Source of the DNA: Candidatus Rokuibacteriota bacterium
GTDB taxonomy: Bacteria; Methylomirabilota; Methylomirabilia; Rokubacteriales; CSP1-6
Assembly: GCA_003221695.1 (NCBI GenBank)
Contig: QHSX01000038.1
Coordinates: 248,001 to 312,000 of the forward strand
DNA length: 64,000 bases
Reading direction: 5' to 3'
The notes below the pieces were generated by a model. That model saw only the letters and a program-made list of their open reading frames with translations, was not told the origin of the DNA and ran no database searches. Every line of letters starts with the position of its first letter. The first letter of the stretch is position 1. The position numbers and the translations under genes are program-made. Positions 58,984 through 64,000 of this stretch are shown here, in pieces.

Positions 58984-60983
58984 GCGGTCGTCTCGATGAC
59001 GAGGTTTCCGAACCGGTCGGCCGCGCAGCGCTGGCCGGGGTCGACGAGGGTGGTCGACCACTCGTCGACGACGAGCGCCGGCCCCGCCACCGGGCGCGCG
59101 GGTCCGAGGGCGGCGCGCTGATAGAGCGGCAGCCGGACTTCGCCAACCCCGGGGAACCAGGCCTGCTGAGCCCCGGCCTTCTCGTCGCCGCCCGCCGGCT
59201 CGAAGAGCGGCAGCTCGACTCCCGTGTCCCTCACGCGGGCCACCACGCGCAGGTTCACGCACTCGACGCTCTCGCCGGTGGCGTAGCCGTAGAGCTGCCG
59301 ATGGCGCGCCTCGAAGGCCCTGCGGAGGGCGCCGGGGTCGCTCCGCCACGGAGCTTCGATCTCGTAGTTCTGCCCCGTGTACCGGAGGTCGACGCTCCGC
59401 GCGAGGGCGACACCCTCGGCCGCGATGCCTTCGTCGAGCAGCGGCGCGAGACAACGCGCCTCGAGCTCCCGGAAGCGATCCTCGGCGGGCTTCCCGTCCC
59501 AGGCGTCCAGGCGCGCCCGCCACGTCTGCACGGCGTCGTAGCGGAGCGGCGACACGAGGCAACCCAGCGCCGAGAATGTCCCCGAGTGCGCCGGCACGAC
59601 GACATGCCCGATCCCCGCCTGCCGGGCCAGCAAGCCGGCATGCACGGGCCCGGCCCCGCCGTAGGCGATCAGCGTGAAGTCCCGGAGGTCGTAACCGCGC
59701 TGGACGGACACCAGGCGGAGCGCCCGCAGCATGTTCGCCGTCGCGACGTCGACGATGCCCTGCGCCGTCTCGACAAGGGAGAGCCCGAACCGGCGGCCGA
59801 GAGCTTCGACGGCCGCCGCGGCGCGACCGGGATCGAGGCGGATCGAGCCGCCGTACACACGGCCGGGATCGAGGTAGCCGAGGACGAGGTTCGCGTCGGT
59901 GACGGTCGGCTCCGTCCCGCCGAGGCCGTAACACGCGGGCCCCGGCTCGGCGCCCGCGCTCCGGGGCCCGACCTTGAGGGCGCCCGCCTGGTCGGCGTGG
60001 GCGATGGAGCCGCCGCCGGCGCCGATGGACTCGACCGCGACCATCGGCAGCCGCACCGGGTAGCCTGCCAGCTTCGTTTGCGCCGAAGTCTCGGCGACGC
60101 CGTCGGCGATCAGGCAGACGTCGGTCGTCGTCCCACCCATATCGAATGCGAGGGCGCGGGCGAGGCCCAGGCTCCGCGCCAGGTGCGCGGCGGCCGCCAC
60201 GCCCGCAGCCGGGCCGGACGCTGCCATCGCGAGCGGCCGCGCGCGCGCTGCCTCCGCCGACATCATGCCGCCGGCCGAGTGGAGCAGGTGAAGCACGGCG
60301 CCCCGGGCCTCCCGACCGAGCGCCGCAACCAGCTCGTCGAGGTAGCGGCTGGCCAGTGGCATCACGGCGGCGTTGAGGACCGTGGTGGAGGTGCGCTCGT
60401 ACTCGCGGAACTCCGCGTTGATCTCGCTCGAGACCGAGAGGTGAGCGAAGTGGGGGGCGAGCGCGGCCTTGAGCGCCCGTTCGTGCTGGGGGTTTGCGTA
60501 GCTGTGAAGCAGGCAGACCGCGACGCTCTCGACGTCTTCCCGTTTGAGCGTCCGGACGACGGCGGGCACCTCCTCGAGCGCGAGCGGGAGGACAACGGCG
60601 CCGTCGGGGCCCACACGCTCGCTGACCTCCAGCCGGCACCGCCGCCCGACCAGGGGCTCGGGTTTCGGGGGAAGCCGGAGGTCGTAGAGGTGGAGGCGGC
60701 TCTGACGCGCGATCTCGAGCACGTCGCGGAAGCCGCGCGTCGCGACGAGTCCGACCCGAGCGCCCCGCCCCTCGACGATCGCGTTCGTCACCACGGTGGT
60801 GCCGTGGGCGACCGACGCCGGCACCCCGGTCGCGGGGCGCACGGCCAGGAGTCCGTTCAGCACACCCCGCGAGAGGTTCGCCGGGGTCGTCGGGACCTTG
60901 CAGGCCCGGAGCCGCCCGGAGCCGGCGCGCGCCACGAGATCGGTGAAGGTCCCGCCGACGTCGATGCCGACGCTACTTCCCAT
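58980..60983 (-). CDS. hyuA: Hydantoinase A / 5-oxoprolinase-type ATP-binding subunit (HyuA)
   Basis: A 667-residue HyuA-family protein. The ASKHA-type ATP motif is 'VGIDVGGTFTDLVA' (~5-18), then 'ASVAHGTTVVTNAIVEGRG' (~56-74), 'SSEINAEFREYERTSTTVLNA' (~195-215), 'ALAFDMGGTTTDVCLIADG' (~285-303) and 'IAYGGAGPVHAGLLARQAG'. It drives ATP-dependent ring opening or carboxylation with HyuB. The start ATG at 60983 follows a suitable ribosome-binding region. It heads the operon hyuA-hyuB-SDR on the minus strand. Confidence 0.9.
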   Translation of the reverse strand: MGSSVGIDVGGTFTDLVARAGSGRLRACKVPTTPANLSRGVLNGLLAVRPATGVPASVAHGTTVVTNAIVEGRGARVGLVATRGFRDVLEIARQSRLHLYDLRLPPKPEPLVGRRCRLEVSERVGPDGAVVLPLALEEVPAVVRTLKREDVESVAVCLLHSYANPQHERALKAALAPHFAHLSVSSEINAEFREYERTSTTVLNAAVMPLASRYLDELVAALGREARGAVLHLLHSAGGMMSAEAARARPLAMAASGPAAGVAAAAHLARSLGLARALAFDMGGTTTDVCLIADGVAETSAQTKLAGYPVRLPMVAVESIGAGGGSIAHADQAGALKVGPRSAGAEPGPACYGLGGTEPTVTDANLVLGYLDPGRVYGGSIRLDPGRAAAAVEALGRRFGLSLVETAQGIVDVATANMLRALRLVSVQRGYDLRDFTLIAYGGAGPVHAGLLARQAGIGHVVVPAHSGTFSALGCLVSPLRYDAVQTWRARLDAWDGKPAEDRFRELEARCLAPLLDEGIAAEGVALARSVDLRYTGQNYEIEAPWRSDPGALRRAFEARHRQLYGYATGESVECVNLRVVARVRDTGVELPLFEPAGGDEKAGAQQAWFPGVGEVRLPLYQRAALGPARPVAGPALVVDEWSTTLVDPGQRCAADRFGNLVIETTA

Positions 60984-61104
60984 GTCGCCCCCTTGACGGC
61001 TCCCCACCCTAGCACGGTGACACGCGTTCGGCGTGGGGGGCTTTGCGATCGCTTGACAGGGTGATGCCCCACGCAGTCTCATGGTCCGCATCCGGGAGGT
61101 GACT

Positions 61105-62112
61105 ATGCGCTCCGATCGCGTGCTCGGGACGGTCGACTTCCACACGGCGGGGATCGGCATGCGGCTCCTGACGAGCGGCCTCGGGCGGCTGCCCGGAACC
61201 ACGATCGGTGAGAAGCGCCGCTGGTTCCAGGAGCACCTCGACCATCTCCGCACGGGTCTCTGCCTCGAGCCGCGTGGCCACCGGGCCCTCCTGATCGCCG
61301 TGATGACGGAGCCCCTCACGCCTGGCGCCCAGTTCGGGCTCTTCTTCATCTATCCCGGTGGCTACTACGTGTCGTGCGGCGAGGGCACGATCGGCGCGGC
61401 GACCGTGGCCATCGAGACCGGCATGGTCGCGCGCCAGGGCGCGGAGACGCCCATCCTGATCGACACCGAGGCGGGGGCCGTGGAGACGATCGTGCGGTTG
61501 GACGGCGACCGCGTCCGCCAGGTCACGCTCAAGTGGACGCCGTCCTTCGTGGCCCTGCCCGGGCAGGTCGTAGAGGTCGAGGGTGCGGGCGAGGTGCCGG
61601 TCGACATCGCGGTCGGCGTCGGCAACGTCTTCGCGGTCGTCGAGGCGCGGCACCTGGGGCTGTCCGTGCGGCGGGAGCTTGCGAAGCGGATCGCCCAGCG
61701 GGGCACGGCCGTCCGCGAGGCGGTCAATGCCCAGCTCCAGGTCGTCGTGCCGGGCCTTGGCAAGACGACGGTCGATAACGTGCTCGTCCACGAGCTGCCG
61801 GACGCGGCCGGCGTGTCCCCCAACGCCCTCGTGTGGGGTCCGGGTCAGGTCGACGCGGCGCCGTGCGGGTCGGGGACGTGCGCACGGATGGCGCTCTTCC
61901 ATCACCGGGGCCTCATGGGAGTCGGGTCGACGTTCATCAGCCGGGGGCTGCTCGGCCTCGATTTCACTGGCCGGATCGCCGGCGAGACCACGGTCGAGGC
62001 CCATCGGGCGATCCTCCCGGAGATCACCGGCACCGCGTACCTCACCGGCTTCAGTCAGTTCCTGTTCGATCCCGAGGATCCGGTGCGCACGGGCTACCTC
62101 CTGGAGGCGTGA
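61105..62112 (+). CDS. Proline racemase/4-hydroxyproline 2-epimerase family protein
   Basis: A 335-residue two-lobed protein. Two catalytic-type Cys are present: Cys91 in 'YYVSCGEGTIGAATVAIETG' and Cys254 in 'DAAPCGSGTCARMALFH'. The family usually has 'CGHGTIG' at the first site; here the His is Glu, which may shift specificity. Retention of both Cys argues for a racemase or epimerase rather than a dehydratase. The start ATG at 61105 is set by GGGAGG seven bases upstream; another ATG lies at 61081. An amino-acid dehydrogenase follows. Confidence 0.87.
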   Translation: MRSDRVLGTVDFHTAGIGMRLLTSGLGRLPGTTIGEKRRWFQEHLDHLRTGLCLEPRGHRALLIAVMTEPLTPGAQFGLFFIYPGGYYVSCGEGTIGAATVAIETGMVARQGAETPILIDTEAGAVETIVRLDGDRVRQVTLKWTPSFVALPGQVVEVEGAGEVPVDIAVGVGNVFAVVEARHLGLSVRRELAKRIAQRGTAVREAVNAQLQVVVPGLGKTTVDNVLVHELPDAAGVSPNALVWGPGQVDAAPCGSGTCARMALFHHRGLMGVGSTFISRGLLGLDFTGRIAGETTVEAHRAILPEITGTAYLTGFSQFLFDPEDPVRTGYLLEA

Positions 62113-62119
62113 GAGCGCC

Positions 62120-63370
62120 GTGAAGACCCTCGTCCTGGGCGGCGGCGTCGTCGGCGTGACCACCGCGTACTTTCTCGCCAAGGCCGGTCACGAGGTCACC
62201 GTCGTCGAGGAGAAAGACGGACTCGGCCTCGAGGCCACGGCGGGCAACGCGGGAATCATCGCGCCGGGCCACTCCTTCGCCTGGGCCTCGCCGCGCGCGC
62301 CGCGCATGCTCTGGCAGTCGCTGCGGGGCGCGGAGACACCCATCCGCGTGAGGCTCGCGCCCGACCTCCGGCTCTACACGTGGGGGCTCGCCTTCCTCCG
62401 CGAGTGCACCGCCGAGCGGGCGCGCCGCAATACGCTGATCAAGCTCCGCCTCTGCCAGTACAGCCAGGCGGTGATGCAGGAGCTCGTGCGGGCGGAGCGC
62501 ATCGACTACCACGCGATCACGCGGGGCGCGCTCTATCTCTACCGCGATCCGGCCGAGCTCGAGGCGGGGATGAAGAAGATGGCGCTCCTCGCCGAGCACG
62601 GCCAAAAGCAAGAGACCCTCAGCGCGAGCGAGGTGGCGAAGCTCGACCCCGTCTTCGAGCCGGTCCGAGGCAAGATCGCCGGTGCGATCCGGGATCTCGG
62701 CGACTCGAGTGGTGACGCGCACGTCTTCGTCGAGCACCTCGCGCGCGTCTGTCGCGAGAAGCTCGGCGTGACCATCCGGCTCGGCTCGCGCGTGAGCGAG
62801 CTCCGCGGGCACGGCGACCGGATCGACGCGGTCGTCACGAGCGACGGCGTCCTGACGGCGGATACCTACGTGCTCGCGCTCGGCGTCGGCGCGCCGATCG
62901 TCGCGCGTACCGCCGGCGTGCGGCTGCCGATCTACCCCGCGAAGGGCTATTCCTCGACGTTCCCGCTCAAGCCAGGCGGGCTCGCGCCGACGATCCCGGG
63001 CGTCGACGAGCAGTGGCTGGTCGGCTGGTCGCGGCTCGGCGACCGCCTGCGCCTCACGTCCACCGCCGAGTTCGCGGGCTACGACTGGGGCTGGACACCG
63101 CGCGACTTCAACAACATCCTTCGCCTGGCGCGCGACCTCTTCCCCGACGCCGCGGACTACGAGCAGGGAAACTTCCGCGCGTGTCTGCGACCGATGACGC
63201 CGGACGGGCCGCCGATCCTCGGGCTCGGCCGGCACAGGAACCTCGTCTTCAACTGTGGCCACGGCCACATGGGCTGGACCATGGCGTGCGGCACCGCGCG
63301 GATCGTCGCCGACCTCATGACCGGGCGCATGCCCGAACTCGATCTGGAGGGTCTGACCGTCCGCCGCTGA
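62120..63370 (+). CDS. FAD-dependent D-amino acid dehydrogenase (DadA-like)
   Basis: A 416-residue FAD oxidoreductase. 'TLVLGGGVVGVTTAYFLAKAGHEVTVVE' (split, ~3-30) is the GxGxxG fold, 'EATAGNAGIIAPGHSFAW' (~39-56) is the FAD-binding stretch, and the C-terminus has 'CLRPMTPDGPPILGLGRHRNLVFNCGHGHMGWTMACGTARI' (split). This is the DadA pattern. With the racemase 7 bp upstream, a D-amino acid pathway is suggested: for hydroxyproline, epimerase gives cis-4-hydroxy-D-proline which this enzyme oxidises. The GTG start at 62120 is used. Confidence 0.9.
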   Translation: MKTLVLGGGVVGVTTAYFLAKAGHEVTVVEEKDGLGLEATAGNAGIIAPGHSFAWASPRAPRMLWQSLRGAETPIRVRLAPDLRLYTWGLAFLRECTAERARRNTLIKLRLCQYSQAVMQELVRAERIDYHAITRGALYLYRDPAELEAGMKKMALLAEHGQKQETLSASEVAKLDPVFEPVRGKIAGAIRDLGDSSGDAHVFVEHLARVCREKLGVTIRLGSRVSELRGHGDRIDAVVTSDGVLTADTYVLALGVGAPIVARTAGVRLPIYPAKGYSSTFPLKPGGLAPTIPGVDEQWLVGWSRLGDRLRLTSTAEFAGYDWGWTPRDFNNILRLARDLFPDAADYEQGNFRACLRPMTPDGPPILGLGRHRNLVFNCGHGHMGWTMACGTARIVADLMTGRMPELDLEGLTVRR

Positions 63371-63385
63371 GTCACCGGCCTCCCT

Positions 63386-63766
63386 TCAGCCGTCGTGGAA
63401 GACGAGGCCGCTCATCGGATAATGTCGGCGGTTGAGGGTCCACAGGCGGAGGCCGGCCGTGCTGGCGGCGGCGGCGACCAGCGCGTCGGCGATCTGGAGC
63501 CCGTGCGATCGTGAATGGCGCGACAGGTACGCGCCGGCGCGGCGCCCGACCACTCCATCGAGCACCACCTCGCCCCGCGCATGAAAGAACGCCTCGGTGA
63601 CGGCCTCCTCGCCCGGGCGCACGCCCGCCCAGATCTCCGCGAACGACACGGCGCAGCAGTAGGTCGGAACGCCTCGACGCTCGATGGCGCGGATACGGTC
63701 GCTGATCTCCCGCCGGCCACGGAGCGCCTCGATGACGACGTCGGAGTCGAGGAGGATCCCGGCTAC
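63386..63766 (-). CDS. PIN-domain ribonuclease toxin (VapC-like), unusual start
   Basis: A ~126-residue PIN protein: Asp in 'ILLDSDVVIEALRG', Glu in 'CAVSFAEIWAGV', Asp in 'LQIADALVAAAAS', and a C-terminal 'LWTLNRRHYPM'. The family N-terminus falls at a GTA codon (63766-63764), overlapping the antitoxin stop; no ATG, GTG or TTG is near. The first canonical in-frame start is the ATG at 63853, which would add 29 odd residues inside the antitoxin gene. The pair is VapBC-type with the RHH gene upstream. Confidence 0.72.
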   Translation of the reverse strand, partial: VAGILLDSDVVIEALRGRREISDRIRAIERRGVPTYCCAVSFAEIWAGVRPGEEAVTEAFFHARGEVVLDGVVGRRAGAYLSRHSRSHGLQIADALVAAAASTAGLRLWTLNRRHYPMSGLVFHDG

Positions 63767-64000
63767 GCCTGACGGCGGCGGAGCCGGTGCGTATCGCGGC
63801 GCAGCCGCCTCACGTACCCGCTGGTGTCGCCGATATCCGTGCGGTCTCGCCATAGGCCCTCGATCGCGCGCAGCGTTGCCTCGCGCTCGTCCGCCCCGGC
63901 GCCGTACGCCCGCACCAAGGCGTCGCGCACCAGTTCCGATATTGTGCGGCCCTGCTGTCGGGCGAGCCCCCGCAGCCGCCGGTGGACCGTCTCGTCGAGG
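63763..64000 (-). CDS. Ribbon-helix-helix (CopG/VapB-type) antitoxin, partial
   Basis: A gene cut by the window end. The visible 78 residues read 'LDETVHRRLRGLARQQGRTI' then 'SELVRDALVRAYGAG', an RHH DNA-binding motif, followed by an Arg-rich toxin-binding tail. It ends with TAG at 63763-63765, overlapping the PIN gene by 4 bp. As in other VapBC pairs it should repress the operon and neutralise the toxin. Confidence 0.78.
   Translation of the reverse strand, partial: LDETVHRRLRGLARQQGRTISELVRDALVRAYGAGADEREATLRAIEGLWRDRTDIGDTSGYVRRLRRDTHRLRRRQA

Noticed and set aside
57355-60639. A 1094-residue minus-strand frame spanning most of hyuA and hyuB
   Set aside because: It is the hyuB frame left open through the out-of-frame hyuA coding region; the upstream part is Arg/Gly-rich with no motifs, and hyuB homology starts at 58983.

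Overview
The window is 64 kb of very GC-rich, gene-dense bacterial chromosome. It holds many importers, CoA and molybdenum enzymes, toxin-antitoxin pairs and stop/start-overlapping operons, and no rRNA, tRNA, CRISPR or insertion sequence that I could see. The gene mix (Liv, Dpp and NMT1-type ABC importers, CoA transferase, hydantoinases, MASE1 kinase, polyamine genes) resembles uncultured soil lineages such as Rokubacteria/Methylomirabilota. That placement is inference; no marker gene here fixes it.

Layout. 1-3.8 kb: end of a branched-chain amino acid ABC operon (livK end, livHMGF). 4-10.5 kb: a frameshifted nuclease-like gene, a GHKL ATPase, a lytic transglycosylase, an ATP-grasp ligase, a NifU-like protein, a radical SAM protein and a CDGSH protein. 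10.5-14 kb: dipeptide/nickel-type ABC importer. 14-18.9 kb: PNPOx-like protein, CarS-like membrane enzyme, AI-2E-type permease, holin-like protein, zinc ribbon, MlaC, MOSC and a sorbosone-dehydrogenase-like protein. 19-23 kb: enoyl-CoA hydratase, an AdoMet-decarboxylase homologue next to a deoxyhypusine-synthase-like enzyme, and a VapBC-type pair. 23-30.6 kb: patatin, RNB nuclease, acetyltransferase, LarA-like protein, IlvE and hypotheticals. 30.6-37.5 kb: a KdpDE-like two-component operon divergent from a KimA-type potassium transporter, then a MASE1-PAS sensor. 37.5-43.8 kb: flavin monooxygenase, an orphan sugar-binding protein, and an oxalate-type module (TPP lyase plus formyl-CoA transferase) interrupted by a triple 50-bp repeat. 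43.9-48.8 kb: NMT1/SsuABC-type importer feeding a dihydropyrimidinase. 48.8-56.5 kb: lipoproteins, Eis-like and DinB proteins, a molybdenum hydroxylase with a fused FAD/2Fe-2S subunit, and a RelE-type toxin with a broken antitoxin. 56.5-64 kb: SDR, HyuBA, a proline-racemase-family protein with an amino-acid dehydrogenase, and a final VapBC pair cut by the window end.

The most interesting signal is at 8511-9932. The radical SAM frame does not end at its apparent TGA. Read through as selenocysteine, it gives a C-terminal Cys-Sec-Ala-Glu-Pro tail, and a perfect 7-bp hairpin lies 12 nt after the UGA, as expected of a bacterial SECIS. The second strongest is the polyamine pair at 19975-21848: a duplicated SpeD-like protein whose only intact active site is in the C-terminal half, beside a DHS-like enzyme and with no spermidine synthase in view.
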